A stretch of 64,000 nucleotides of DNA from an uncultured Veillonellaceae bacterium (GTDB lineage: Bacteria > Bacillota > Negativicutes > Selenomonadales > Selenomonadaceae), in contig CADCIX010000002.1 in NCBI GenBank assembly GCA_902801565.1, positions 62,001-126,000 on the forward strand. The letters run 5' to 3'. The notes under the pieces are model-generated. The model was not told where the DNA came from. It worked only from the letters and a program-made list of their open reading frames with translations, and ran no database searches. Each line of letters begins with the position of its first letter. Within the stretch, counting starts at the first letter, position 1. Shown here piece by piece: positions 8,184 through 16,827 of the stretch. Made by a program: the position numbers and the translations under genes.

Positions 8184-9515
8184 ATGAAAGCAGGAGGAAA
8201 CCAGGGATTCCTGGAGCGGTATTTCAAGCTTGCGGAAAAGGAGACCACCGTCCGCAGGGAAATGGTCGCAGGACTGACGACCTTTATCGCCCTCGCCTAC
8301 ATCATGTTCGTCAACCCGAACATCCTGGCAGATGCAGGAATCCCCAAGGAGGCAGCGGTTGCCTCCACCATTTGGATCGCGGCGATTTCCACCATGGCCA
8401 TGGGCGTGATTGCGAACTATCCGGTGGCACTGGCGCCGGGCATGGGGCTCAATGCCTTTTTCACCTATTATGTCTGTGGTGTGCTCGGCCTTCATTGGAC
8501 GGTGGCACTGGGAGCAGTATTCTTTTCCGGCGTGTTTTTCATGATTCTCACGGTGAGCCATATCCGGCAGGCCATCATCAATGCTGTGCCGGATAATCTC
8601 AAGAAGGCCATCGGCGTCGGCATCGGCCTCTTCATCGCCTTTATCGGCCTTAAGGGAACGGGCATCATCATCAGTGACCCGGCGACCTTCATCACCCTTG
8701 GCCATGTCACGCAGCCAACGGTGCTGCTCTCATTGATCGGGCTGATCCTCACGGCGGCTCTCATGGCCCATGATGTGCAGGGGGCAATCCTCATCGGCAT
8801 TGCGTTCATCACGGTTGTGTCGATGTTCTTGGGGCTCTCACCTGTTCCGCAGGGATTTGCGGATATCATCAGCACATCGATCCCGTATATGGGGGAGACC
8901 TTCGGGCAGCTGGATATTGCCGGGGCGTGGAACTATGGTATCATCTCGATCATCTTCACCTTCACGGTGGTGGAGCTGTTCGATAACATGGGGACGCTCA
9001 TCGGCCTGACTTCCAAGGCAAAGATGGTGAAGCCCAACGGGGAGATCGAGAATCTTGACCGTGCCCTCACCGTGGATGCGGCGGGTACCATGTGCAGCGC
9101 CGTGTTCGGCACATCGACGGTCACCTCCTATATCGAGAGTGCCGCCGGCATTGCGGCAGGGGGAAAGACGGGGCTCACGGCGGTCACCGTTTCCTTGCTT
9201 TTCCTCGTCGCCCTGTTCTTTGCGCCGCTCATCGGCCTCGTTCCGGGATTTGCGACGGCGCCGTCCCTGATTCTGGTGGGAGCTCTCATGATGTCGGAGG
9301 TGGGCAACATTGATTTCAAGGATTTCACGGAGGCACTTCCCGCCTTCCTGACCATCATCATGATGCCTTTGACCTCCAGTATCGCCAACGGCTTTGCCTT
9401 CGGATTTGTCAGCTATGCCTTCATCAAGACCCTGGCTGGCAGGCCCCGCGAGGTAAGCCCCATCATGTGGATTGTCTGCATTGCGTTCATTGTGAATTTG
9501 CAGCTGCGTCCATGA
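8184..9515 (+). CDS. NCS2-family purine permease (AzgA/PbuG-like)
   Basis: 443 residues with 12 or more hydrophobic segments. AGLTTFIALAYIMFVNPNIL near the N-terminus and FTFTVVELFDNMGTLIGL with FGTSTVTSYIESAAGI are hallmarks of the AzgA/PbuG branch that imports adenine, guanine or hypoxanthine by proton symport. Which base is carried cannot be read from the sequence. It lies 27 bases after glyS with GGAAGGAGAGG as ribosome-binding site. No purine riboswitch precedes it. A clean terminator follows. Confidence 0.85.
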   Translation: MKAGGNQGFLERYFKLAEKETTVRREMVAGLTTFIALAYIMFVNPNILADAGIPKEAAVASTIWIAAISTMAMGVIANYPVALAPGMGLNAFFTYYVCGVLGLHWTVALGAVFFSGVFFMILTVSHIRQAIINAVPDNLKKAIGVGIGLFIAFIGLKGTGIIISDPATFITLGHVTQPTVLLSLIGLILTAALMAHDVQGAILIGIAFITVVSMFLGLSPVPQGFADIISTSIPYMGETFGQLDIAGAWNYGIISIIFTFTVVELFDNMGTLIGLTSKAKMVKPNGEIENLDRALTVDAAGTMCSAVFGTSTVTSYIESAAGIAAGGKTGLTAVTVSLLFLVALFFAPLIGLVPGFATAPSLILVGALMMSEVGNIDFKDFTEALPAFLTIIMMPLTSSIANGFAFGFVSYAFIKTLAGRPREVSPIMWIVCIAFIVNLQLRP

Positions 9516-9545
9516 AAAGCGGAAACAAATAAAATAAACGATTGG

Positions 9546-9574
9546 CCCGCAGGTCTTTTGCCTGCGGGTTTTTC
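9546..9574 (+). terminator. Intrinsic terminator after the purine permease
   Basis: CCCGCAGG (9546-9553) pairs with CCTGCGGG (9561-9568) across a 7-nt loop and is followed by TTTTT. Confidence 0.88.
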
Positions 9575-9654
9575 TATGGTGCATGAGTAGGATTCCGGAA
9601 ATCTGACGTCGAATATCTTTTGAGGAGATGCATTGAAAAGGAGGAATTGCAGCC

Positions 9655-10800
9655 ATGAAAATCGTTATTGCCATTGATTCCCTCAAGGGGAGCCTTACTT
9701 CCCTTGAGGCGGGGGATGCTATTCGCGGGGGGATACTCAGGGTCTGTCCGGATGCAGCGGTTCAGGTGCGCCCCCTTGCCGATGGCGGTGAGGGGACCGT
9801 GGAGGCGCTTACCCTCGGCATGGGAGGGAGCATCCAGAAGGTTTCGGTCACAGGGCCTTTTGGCGAAAAGGTGGAGGCGGCCTATGGGATTCTGCAGGAT
9901 GGATGCACTGCCATTGTGGAGATGGCGGCGGCTGCAGGAATCACCCTTGTTCCCACGGAGGAGCGCAATCCCTATCGCACGACGACCTATGGCGTCGGGG
10001 AGATCCTGAAGGATGCCATGGGCAAGGGCTGCCGTCATTTCATTGTGGGCATTGGCGGCAGCGCGACAAACGACGGCGGCCTGGGCATGCTCCAGGCACT
10101 GGGCTATGGAATGCTGGATGCGGATGGCAGGGATGTGCCCTTTGGGGCGGAAGGCCTGCAGAGGCTGGCGCGGATTGAGACAGGGAAGGTCCTGCCGGAG
10201 CTGGGGCAATGCAGCTTCCGTATCGCCTGCGATGTCACGAATCCCCTTTGCGGGGGGAATGGCTGCAGTGCAGTCTATGGGCCGCAGAAAGGTGCGACAG
10301 CCGAAACCATTCCTCAGATGGACAAATGGCTTGCAGATTATGCGGCGCTTTCCCGCAAGACCTTTGCCCATGCCGACCCGAACTTTGCAGGAGCAGGAGC
10401 TGCCGGAGGAATGGGATTTGCGTTCCTTACCTATACCAATGCGGTACTGGAGTCCGGCATCCGGATTGTCCTGGAGGAGACAAGGCTGGAGGAGTACGTG
10501 CGGGAGGCGGATCTCGTCATTACGGGTGAGGGGCGGCTGGATGCCCAGACGGTTATGGGCAAGGCACCCGTTGGCGTTGCGGATATCGCGAAACGCCATG
10601 GAAAGCCTGTGCTGGCCTTTGCCGGATGCGTCACGCGGGATGCAACGGCATGCAATGCCCATGGCATCGATGCTTTCTTCCCCATCCTGCGGGGCGTGTC
10701 CACCCTGGAGGAGGCAATGGATGCAGACAATGCACGGCAGAATATGATGGATACGGTGGAGCAGGCCATGCGTTTGATCCAGGCCGGTATCCGGCTTTGA
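9655..10800 (+). CDS. glxK: Glycerate 2-kinase (GlxK/GarK family)
   Basis: 381 residues, typical of the type I glycerate kinase family. IAIDSLKGSLTSLEAG, RPLADGGEGTVEAL, GIGGSATNDGGLGMLQALG and TGEGRLDAQTVMGKAPVGVA are the diagnostic blocks of this fold. The enzyme phosphorylates D-glycerate, giving 2-phosphoglycerate in the better-studied bacterial members, and so feeds glycolysis. AAGGAGG precedes the ATG. It stands alone between a terminator and the rplU promoter, with no glyoxylate or galactarate genes nearby. Confidence 0.93.
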   Translation: MKIVIAIDSLKGSLTSLEAGDAIRGGILRVCPDAAVQVRPLADGGEGTVEALTLGMGGSIQKVSVTGPFGEKVEAAYGILQDGCTAIVEMAAAAGITLVPTEERNPYRTTTYGVGEILKDAMGKGCRHFIVGIGGSATNDGGLGMLQALGYGMLDADGRDVPFGAEGLQRLARIETGKVLPELGQCSFRIACDVTNPLCGGNGCSAVYGPQKGATAETIPQMDKWLADYAALSRKTFAHADPNFAGAGAAGGMGFAFLTYTNAVLESGIRIVLEETRLEEYVREADLVITGEGRLDAQTVMGKAPVGVADIAKRHGKPVLAFAGCVTRDATACNAHGIDAFFPILRGVSTLEEAMDADNARQNMMDTVEQAMRLIQAGIRL

Positions 10801-10808
10801 AGATATTA

Positions 10809-10837
10809 TTGACATACCCCCGCTGATATGCTATGAT
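10809..10837 (+). promoter_or_regulatory. Promoter of the rplU operon
   Basis: TTGACA at 10809-10814 and TATGAT at 10832-10837 have the ideal 17-base spacing. The predicted transcript begins near 10843. Confidence 0.82.
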
Positions 10838-10842
10838 TCTTT

Positions 10843-10971
10843 GATGTAGATGCCTGTATGGGGCATCTTGGCTGGATGTTTTTCATCCATCCCCAACCGC
10901 ACGATGAGGTTCCGAAAACGGGGACAAACTCCGTACCGAAGTCGGCGAGTAACCAATAGGGAGGTGTTTTC
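10843..10971 (+). promoter_or_regulatory. Candidate ribosomal protein L21 leader
   Basis: About 130 nt of untranslated RNA lies between the promoter and rplU. It contains several short hairpins (ATGCCTGTATGGGGCAT at 10851-10867 and GGATGTTTTTCATCC at 10873-10887). A structured L21 leader used for autogenous control is known in Firmicutes upstream of rplU; position and size match, but I could not test the covariance model. It continues to the AGGAGGTG-like site before the ATG. Confidence 0.55.
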
Positions 10972-11283
10972 ATGTACGCTATTATCAAGACGGGCGGCAA
11001 GCAGTACCGCGTTGCGGAGGGCGATGTCGTCATGGTGGAGAAGCTTGAGGCTGCCGAGGGCGATTCTGTTGTCTTCGACCAGGTGCTCACTGTTGTCAAC
11101 GATGGTGATGTCAAGGTCGGCAAGCCCCTCGTTGAGGGTGCCAGGGTGACGGGCAAGGTAGAGGCCCAGGGCAAGGCAAGGAAGATTCTCGTCTTCAAGT
11201 ACAAGGCGAAGTCGAACTATCGCCGTCGTCAGGGTCATCGTCAGCCCTTCACGAAAGTTGTCATTGAGAAGATTGAAGCCTGA
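10972..11283 (+). CDS. rplU: 50S ribosomal protein L21
   Basis: 103 residues. [18 protein letters not shown] and the basic C-terminal [20 protein letters not shown] are unmistakable L21. It binds 23S rRNA. It is the first gene of the canonical rplU-prp-rpmA-obgE operon, behind a strong promoter and a structured leader. Confidence 0.98.
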   Translation: MYAIIKTGGKQYRVAEGDVVMVEKLEAAEGDSVVFDQVLTVVNDGDVKVGKPLVEGARVTGKVEAQGKARKILVFKYKAKSNYRRRQGHRQPFTKVVIEKIEA

Positions 11284-11285
11284 TC

Positions 11286-11612
11286 ATGATTGAGGTTTCC
11301 ATTTTTTTGAGTCAGGGAGAAAAGATATCCGGTTTCCAGGTCACGGGTCATAGCGGTACAGCAGCCAGGGGCAAGGATATCGTCTGCGCCGGGGTTTCGT
11401 CCCTTGCACAGACAGCGCTTTTGGGAATAGGGGAGTATCTGCATCGCGAAGTGGAGTATTCAGTAGCGAGCGGGAAGCTCTGCATGAAGTTGAAAGGCGC
11501 CCCTGATGATTTGACGGAAGCGGTTTTACAGACAATGCTTTTAGGGCTGATGGAGATTGAGAAGCTCAGCCCGAGAGCTGTACGGATCAAGAGAGTGCAG
11601 GAGGTGACATAG
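11286..11612 (+). CDS. prp: Ribosomal-processing cysteine protease Prp
   Basis: 108 residues between rplU and rpmA, the invariant position of this gene in Firmicutes. The catalytic pair is present at the same places as in the Staphylococcus aureus enzyme: His22 in TGHSG and Cys34 in DIVCAGVSS. Prp removes the N-terminal extension of L27, which is needed for ribosome assembly. The L27 encoded by the next gene carries such an extension, so enzyme and substrate are matched. Confidence 0.93.
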   Translation: MIEVSIFLSQGEKISGFQVTGHSGTAARGKDIVCAGVSSLAQTALLGIGEYLHREVEYSVASGKLCMKLKGAPDDLTEAVLQTMLLGLMEIEKLSPRAVRIKRVQEVT

Positions 11613-11909
11613 ATGTTCGTTTTTGATTTGCAATTGTTCGCCCACAAGAAGGGCGTGAGCTCCACCCGCAACGGCCGCGACAGCCATTCGAAGCGCCTTG
11701 GGGTCAAGGAGCAGGCCGGCACGATGGTTACGGCGGGCAGCATTCTGGTTCGCCAGAGGGGAACCCACTTCCATCCGGGGCATAACGTGGGGATTGGCAA
11801 GGATGATACGCTTTTTGCCAAGGTTCGTGGCAAGGTTGCTTTTGAGCGCAAGGGAAAGTATCATCGCCAGGTCAGTGTCTACACTGAAGAAGAACAACAT
11901 GCCGTGTAA
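11613..11909 (+). CDS. rpmA: 50S ribosomal protein L27 with Prp-cleaved extension
   Basis: 98 residues. [22 protein letters not shown] and [14 protein letters not shown] identify L27. The protein begins [14 protein letters not shown]: the stretch before AHKKG resembles the LxLQxFA Prp recognition motif, so cleavage after Phe9 is predicted, exposing the mature N-terminus that reaches the peptidyl-transferase centre. The ATG follows GGAGGTGACATAG. Confidence 0.97.
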   Translation: MFVFDLQLFAHKKGVSSTRNGRDSHSKRLGVKEQAGTMVTAGSILVRQRGTHFHPGHNVGIGKDDTLFAKVRGKVAFERKGKYHRQVSVYTEEEQHAV

Positions 11910-12031
11910 TTGGGATTATCATGCCTGCGCTGCCTTCGGGATGGCGCAGGTATTGTTGTATTGGGAGCTGGCATTGCGCAGGCGATACCGGCTTTTTCCA
12001 CATCCTGCGGGAACTTTGAAAGGAACGGGTC

Positions 12032-13312
12032 ATGCAATTCATCGATCGGACGAAGATCATCGTCAAGGCGGGGGATGGCGGTCATGGGAAATCGGCATTC
12101 CGCCGGGAGAAATTTGTGCCGAAGGGCGGCCCCTCCGGTGGCGATGGCGGCCGTGGCGCCGATGTCATCCTTGAGGTGGACCGGAACATGAACACCCTGC
12201 TGGATTTCCGTTATCATCGGAAGTTCAAGGGCGAAAACGGCGAGAACGGGGATATCAAGAACCAGTACGGGCACAATGCCCCGCCCTGCATCGTGAAGGT
12301 TCCCGCGGGAACGGTGGTCAGGGATGAGGAGACGGGCGAGCTTCTCGCCGATCTCACGGAGATCGGGCAGCAGGCTGTGGTGGCACGGGGTGGCCGCGGC
12401 GGCCGTGGCAATGCGAAATTCGCGAATGCAGCCAATCGCGCTCCGACCTTTGCGGAGTTTGGGGAGCCGGGGGAGAGCAGGACGCTCCTGCTGGAACTCA
12501 AGCTCCTGGCGGATGTTGGGCTTGTGGGCTATCCCAGCGTGGGAAAATCCAGCCTCGTCGCTGCTGTTTCGGCAGCAAGACCGGAGATTGCTGACTACCA
12601 TTTCACGACGATTACCCCGGTGCTGGGCGTGGTCCAGACGGACTATGAAAAGAGCTTTGTCATGGCGGATATCCCCGGGCTCATCGAAGGCGCCGCGGAT
12701 GGTGTCGGATTGGGGCATGATTTCCTGCGCCATGTGGAGCGGACGAAGCTCATCCTCCATATCGTGGATGCCTCCGGCATGGAGGACCGTGACCCCGTGG
12801 AGGACTACCACAAGATCAACGCAGAACTCAAGAAGTACAGCGAAAAGATTGCCCGTCGCAAGCAGATCCTCGTGGCGAACAAGATGGACCTCCCCCAGGC
12901 GAGGGAGAACTATCCCCGTCTGGAAAAGCTGGCGGAGGAGGAGGGCATCCGCATCTTCCCCATTTCGGCAGCCACGAGGCAGGGTTTGAAGGAACTCATT
13001 GCCTGTGTCGGGGAGGAACTGGAGAATTACGTAGAGGAACCGGAGGCCGAAGAGGAAGCCAGGGTCTATGACGAAAGTAGCGAGGACCCCGAGCGCATCA
13101 CGATTTCCCGCAATGACGCAGGGGATTTCATCGTGTCGGGGAAGGCCTTGGAAAAGCTGGTTGCCATGACGAATTTCAACAACGATGAGGCTGTGCGCCG
13201 TTTCCAGTATATCTGGCGCCTCAAGGGAATCGACGAGAAACTGAGGGAACGGGGCATCAAGGAAGGCATGACGGTGCATATCGGCGAGATGGAGTTCGAG
13301 TACCGCGAATAG
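12032..13312 (+). CDS. obgE: GTPase Obg
   Basis: 426 residues in three parts: the glycine-rich Obg domain (about 1-158, with GDGGHGK, GGPSGGDGGRG and RGGRGGRGN), the G domain (Walker A GYPSVGKSS at 166-174, DIPGLIEGA as G3, NKMD as G4), and the C-terminal OCT domain. Obg acts in 50S subunit maturation and the stringent response. It lies 122 bases after rpmA, with AAAGGAACGGG as ribosome-binding site; that gap contains only a weak CCTGCGC/GCGCAGG hairpin. Confidence 0.97.
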   Translation: MQFIDRTKIIVKAGDGGHGKSAFRREKFVPKGGPSGGDGGRGADVILEVDRNMNTLLDFRYHRKFKGENGENGDIKNQYGHNAPPCIVKVPAGTVVRDEETGELLADLTEIGQQAVVARGGRGGRGNAKFANAANRAPTFAEFGEPGESRTLLLELKLLADVGLVGYPSVGKSSLVAAVSAARPEIADYHFTTITPVLGVVQTDYEKSFVMADIPGLIEGAADGVGLGHDFLRHVERTKLILHIVDASGMEDRDPVEDYHKINAELKKYSEKIARRKQILVANKMDLPQARENYPRLEKLAEEEGIRIFPISAATRQGLKELIACVGEELENYVEEPEAEEEARVYDESSEDPERITISRNDAGDFIVSGKALEKLVAMTNFNNDEAVRRFQYIWRLKGIDEKLRERGIKEGMTVHIGEMEFEYRE

Positions 13313-13324
13313 GGAGGAAACATT

Positions 13325-13627
13325 TTGATACGCAATTCGTTGACGGGAAAGCAGAAGAGCTTTTTGCGGTCTTTGGGAATGAAGCTGGAACCAGTGGTGA
13401 ACATCGGCAAGGAGGGCCTGACACCCACTGTCGTTGCGGCAGCGCGTGAGGTAATCAGGAAGAGGGAGCTCATCAAGGTGCGGGTCTTGCAAAACTGCGC
13501 GGAGCTGCCCAAAGACATCATCACCATACTGGCGGAGAGGGCGGATGCCAATCTCGTGCAGGTCATCGGGCGCAATGGGCTGCTTTACCGGAAGAACGAG
13601 GAGAAGCCAAAGATTGAACTGCCGTGA
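13325..13627 (+). CDS. yhbY: CRM-domain ribosome assembly RNA-binding protein YhbY
   Basis: 100 residues starting at TTG 13325, chosen because GGGAGGA lies seven bases upstream and family proteins begin LTGKQKxFLR. The motif GKEGLTPTVVAA and the RELIKVRVL strand typify the YhbY/CRS1 fold that binds pre-50S rRNA. Its place directly after obgE is conserved in Firmicutes. The stop overlaps an in-frame GTG of proB. Confidence 0.93.
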   Translation: MIRNSLTGKQKSFLRSLGMKLEPVVNIGKEGLTPTVVAAAREVIRKRELIKVRVLQNCAELPKDIITILAERADANLVQVIGRNGLLYRKNEEKPKIELP

Positions 13628-13641
13628 GGGGGCGACTGCGA

Positions 13642-14769
13642 ATGGATGCAAGAGCGAGGCTGAGAGAGGCCGGGCGCATTGTCGTCAAGGTGGGGACGAG
13701 CACACTGGCCTATGGGCCGGGAAGGCTCAATCTCCTGCGCATTGAAAAGCTCATCCGGGAACTGGTGGATCTCTCGAACCAGGGCAAGGAAGTCCTGCTG
13801 GTTTCCTCCGGTGCCATTGCGGCCGGACTGGGAAAGCTTGGGCTCGACAAGAAGCCGGATTCCATTCCGGGGAAACAGGCAGTGGCCGCCATTGGGCAGG
13901 GAATGCTCATGCACGTGTATGAGAAATTCTTTGCGGAATACGGCAAGGTCATGGGCCAGCTCCTGCTCACGAAGGAAAATGCCGCACGGCACCATCAATA
14001 TATTCATTCCCGTAATGCTTTGCTGGCACTTCTTGAGATGGGAGCCATCCCCGTCATCAACGAGAATGATGCGGTGGCGGTGGATGAGATCAAGATTGGC
14101 GACAACGACAGCCTTTCTGCCATGGTGGCGACCCTTGTGGACGCAGATGCACTGATCATCCTTTCGGATATTGACGGGCTGTATACGGGAAATCCCCAGA
14201 AGGATCCCGAGGCACGGCTGATTGAGGAGATACGGGAAATCACACCGGAGGTCGAGGCCCTTGCTGGTGGAGCTGGATCCACGATGGGAACCGGTGGCAT
14301 GATGACGAAGATCGATGCGGCAAAGGTTGCCATGAATGCAGGCGTGACCATGGTCATCGCCCCCGGCCAGAAAGACGGTGTCCTCCATCAGGTATTGGAT
14401 GGGGAACCGGTTGGAACCGTGTTTCCGGCGAAGCCGTCCCATTTGCGCCTGCGGAAGAGCTGGCTGGCTTTTGGCAAGCGGCTCGCCGGCGATATCGTCG
14501 TGGACGAGGGCTGTGTCCGTGCTATGAGGGATCAGGGCGCAAGCATCCTTGCGGCGGGAGTCACGGAATGCGAGGGCGAGTTCCAGCAGGGAAATACGGT
14601 GCGTGTTTTGGGGCCGAACCGGCAGGAAATTGCTCGTGGCATCGTGAATTATGATATAGAAACCCTCAGGAAGATTCTCGGGCGGCAGACAAGGGAATTT
14701 CCCGATCTGTTGCAGGGGAAGATCCATGAGGAAGTCATTCATAGGGATAATATGGTGTTAATGGTTTAG
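13642..14769 (+). CDS. proB: Glutamate 5-kinase with C-terminal PUA domain
   Basis: 375 residues from ATG 13642, which has GAGGGGG nine bases upstream; a GTG at 13624 would give six more residues and overlap yhbY. The amino-acid-kinase domain shows VVKVGTSTL, SSGAIAAG, NENDAVAVDEIKIGDNDSLSAMVA and GTGGMMTKIDAA. Residues from about 275 form the PUA domain (AKPSHLRLRKSWLAF onward). It makes glutamyl-5-phosphate, the first step to proline, and is paired with proA. Confidence 0.97.
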   Translation: MDARARLREAGRIVVKVGTSTLAYGPGRLNLLRIEKLIRELVDLSNQGKEVLLVSSGAIAAGLGKLGLDKKPDSIPGKQAVAAIGQGMLMHVYEKFFAEYGKVMGQLLLTKENAARHHQYIHSRNALLALLEMGAIPVINENDAVAVDEIKIGDNDSLSAMVATLVDADALIILSDIDGLYTGNPQKDPEARLIEEIREITPEVEALAGGAGSTMGTGGMMTKIDAAKVAMNAGVTMVIAPGQKDGVLHQVLDGEPVGTVFPAKPSHLRLRKSWLAFGKRLAGDIVVDEGCVRAMRDQGASILAAGVTECEGEFQQGNTVRVLGPNRQEIARGIVNYDIETLRKILGRQTREFPDLLQGKIHEEVIHRDNMVLMV

Positions 14770-14786
14770 GAACTAGGGGAAGGCAA

Positions 14787-16043
14787 ATGGATATCAAAAA
14801 CGAGATCATCAAGAAGGCCGAGGCGGCAAAGGCAGCCTCCTATCAAATGGCAATTTTGCCTACGGGCATCAAGAACAAGGCACTTCATGCCATGGCAGAT
14901 GCTTTGGAACGACGGGCGGAGATGATATTGGAGGCCAATACCCAGGACTTGGAGGATGCACGTCAGAAGGGGCTCAAGCGTTCCTATCTGGATCGCCTCA
15001 TGCTCAATGAAACGCGCATTGCACAGATGGCGGAGGGGCTCCGCCAGACGGCGGCATTGCCGGATCCGGTGTCCCAGGGAGACTGGTCCACGGTGCGCCC
15101 CAATGGCATGGAGATTCGCCGCATCCGGGTTCCCCTGGGGGTCATCGGCATCATCTATGAGGCACGTCCCAATGTGACCGCAGATGCAGCAGCCCTTTGC
15201 CTGAAATCCGGCAATGCCGTGGTTCTGCGCGGCGGGTCGGAGGCAGTTCGCTCCAACACCGCCATCAGCTCTGTGCTGTCCAAGGCTGCGTATAAGTCGG
15301 GAGTACCGGAGGGGGCATTGCAGTTTGTGGAGTTCACGGACCGGGAGGCCGTGGATGTCATGGCGCATTTGCCCGGGTACATCGATGTGATCATTCCTCG
15401 CGGCGGAGCAGGGCTCATACGGCGCATTGTCGAGAACAGCTCCGTGCCGGTCATCGAGACGGGAACAGGGGTCTGCCATACCTTTGTGGACGAGTCGGCA
15501 GATTTCGACAAGGCGATTGCCATTGCCGTCAATGCGAAAACCTCCCATCCCTCTGTCTGCAATGCCATGGAAACCCTGCTGGTGCATCGTGCCATCGCCG
15601 GGGAATTCCTGCCGAGGCTGGCGGAAGCGATGAAGGAAAAGAAGGTGGAGCTCAGGGGCTGCGAGGAGGCCCGCGCCATCTGTCCCGACATGAAGGAGGC
15701 AACGGAGGAGGACTGGTCCACGGAGTATGGCGATCTCATCCTCTCTGTCAAGGTGGTGGAGGATCTTGATGCTGCCATCCGCCACATCAATCGCTACAAT
15801 ACGGGGCATTCCGATGCCATTGTCACGAGGAATCTCGAGAGCGCCCATCGCTTCCAGCGGGAAGTGGATGCGGCAGCCGTTTATGTGAACGCCTCCACGA
15901 GGTTCACGGATGGTTTCGAGTTTGGGTTTGGCGCGGAGATCGGCATCAGTACGCAGAAACTTCACGCCCGTGGTCCCATGGGACTGGAAGAGCTCACCAG
16001 CACGAAATACCTCATCTGCGGGGATGGGCAGGTCCGGGTGTGA
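14787..16043 (+). CDS. proA: Glutamate-5-semialdehyde dehydrogenase
   Basis: 418 residues, the family length. IYEARPNVTADAAALCLKSGNAVVLRGG and the catalytic-Cys region TGVCHTFVDESADFDKAI are typical, as is ASTRFTDGFEFGFGAEIGISTQK. It reduces glutamyl phosphate with NADPH to the semialdehyde that cyclises to pyrroline-5-carboxylate. It follows proB by 17 bases. Its last bases overlap the start of a 52-codon gene. Confidence 0.97.
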   Translation: MDIKNEIIKKAEAAKAASYQMAILPTGIKNKALHAMADALERRAEMILEANTQDLEDARQKGLKRSYLDRLMLNETRIAQMAEGLRQTAALPDPVSQGDWSTVRPNGMEIRRIRVPLGVIGIIYEARPNVTADAAALCLKSGNAVVLRGGSEAVRSNTAISSVLSKAAYKSGVPEGALQFVEFTDREAVDVMAHLPGYIDVIIPRGGAGLIRRIVENSSVPVIETGTGVCHTFVDESADFDKAIAIAVNAKTSHPSVCNAMETLLVHRAIAGEFLPRLAEAMKEKKVELRGCEEARAICPDMKEATEEDWSTEYGDLILSVKVVEDLDAAIRHINRYNTGHSDAIVTRNLESAHRFQREVDAAAVYVNASTRFTDGFEFGFGAEIGISTQKLHARGPMGLEELTSTKYLICGDGQVRV

Positions 16044-16198
16044 GGAATCTGCCCGGCTATCTTCGGACACTCCGGAACTATGTGCATACGCCAAAGGGCG
16101 GGCATGATGTCCGTGACTATCTGAGGGCGACGGCCTGGATTCTCCTGACCATTCTGCTGGTTGTTGGCATCCTGCATTTCGCAGTGGCGGTGAGATGA
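16040..16198 (+). CDS. 52-residue single-pass membrane protein, uncharacterised
   Basis: A GTG at 16040 overlaps the proA stop (GTGTGA) and the frame ends at TGA 16196-16198, which in turn overlaps an ATG of nadD (ATGA). The tight four-base and one-base overlaps on both sides are a good sign of a real coupled gene. The product has a basic N-terminal half (NLPGYLRTLRNYVHTPKG) then a single transmembrane helix (WILLTILLVVGILHFAVAV). I recognise no family. It could anchor or recruit a partner at the membrane; that is conjecture. Confidence 0.6.
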   Translation: MRNLPGYLRTLRNYVHTPKGGHDVRDYLRATAWILLTILLVVGILHFAVAVR

Positions 16199-16827
16199 GG
16201 CGAATGAGGTGTATGATGGAGAGCAAACATCGGATCGGTATTCTTGGCGGAACCTTCGATCCCATTCATTTAGGGCATCTCCTGACGGCAGAGGCGGTGC
16301 GTGATGCCCTGGGACTGGACGAGATTCTCTTCATTCCAGCGGCAATCCCTCCCCACAAGCGGGGACGGGAGATTGCCCCTTCGGAGCACCGCCTCAGGAT
16401 GACCGTGCTTGCCACGGCAGCAAATCCCTATTTCCGGGTATCGGATATCGAGCTTCACAGGGAAGGCCCCTCCTATACGGTGGATACCATAGATGCCCTG
16501 CAGGAACAGCGGGGGAACATGGCGGAGTTCTATTTCATCACTGGGGCAGATGCCATCAATGAGCTGGCGACCTGGCATGATGTGCATTCCCTTTTGCAGA
16601 AATGCCATTTCGTTGCTGCCACGCGGCAGGGGACGGCGTTGGCCAGGGAGTCCCTTCACAGGGAATTCGGTGCCATTGCCCGGGAACATATCCATGAGGT
16701 TCCCACGCCGGAGATGGAGATTTCCTCCACGGAGATTCGCAGACGGATCCGGCAGGGGGCATCCATACGCTACATGGTTCCCGATGCCGTGGCGGAATAT
16801 ATCTACAAAGAGGGACTGTATCGATGA
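16195..16827 (+). CDS. nadD: Nicotinate-nucleotide adenylyltransferase
   Basis: 210 residues from ATG 16195; ATG 16216, six bases after a GAGG, would give the more typical beginning MESKHRIGILGGTFDPIH. The nucleotidyltransferase signature GGTFDPIHLGHL and the C-terminal ISSTEIRRRIRQG are intact. It adenylylates nicotinate mononucleotide in NAD synthesis. The order proB-proA-nadD-yqeK-rsfS is common in Firmicutes. Confidence 0.96.
   Translation: MRRMRCMMESKHRIGILGGTFDPIHLGHLLTAEAVRDALGLDEILFIPAAIPPHKRGREIAPSEHRLRMTVLATAANPYFRVSDIELHREGPSYTVDTIDALQEQRGNMAEFYFITGADAINELATWHDVHSLLQKCHFVAATRQGTALARESLHREFGAIAREHIHEVPTPEMEISSTEIRRRIRQGASIRYMVPDAVAEYIYKEGLYR

Noticed and set aside
6042-8705. 887-codon open frame on the - strand over glyS
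   Set aside because: Complete antisense shadow of glyS and the start of the purine permease; no recognisable protein features.
11910-12031. Hairpin CCTGCGC/GCGCAGG between rpmA and obgE as a terminator
   Set aside because: The stem is only seven pairs with a long loop and lacks a T-run, and the operon rplU-prp-rpmA-obgE is usually read through.
11879-13651. 590-codon open frame on the - strand over obgE
   Set aside because: Antisense to a canonical Obg GTPase; low-complexity His/Arg-rich product with no motif.
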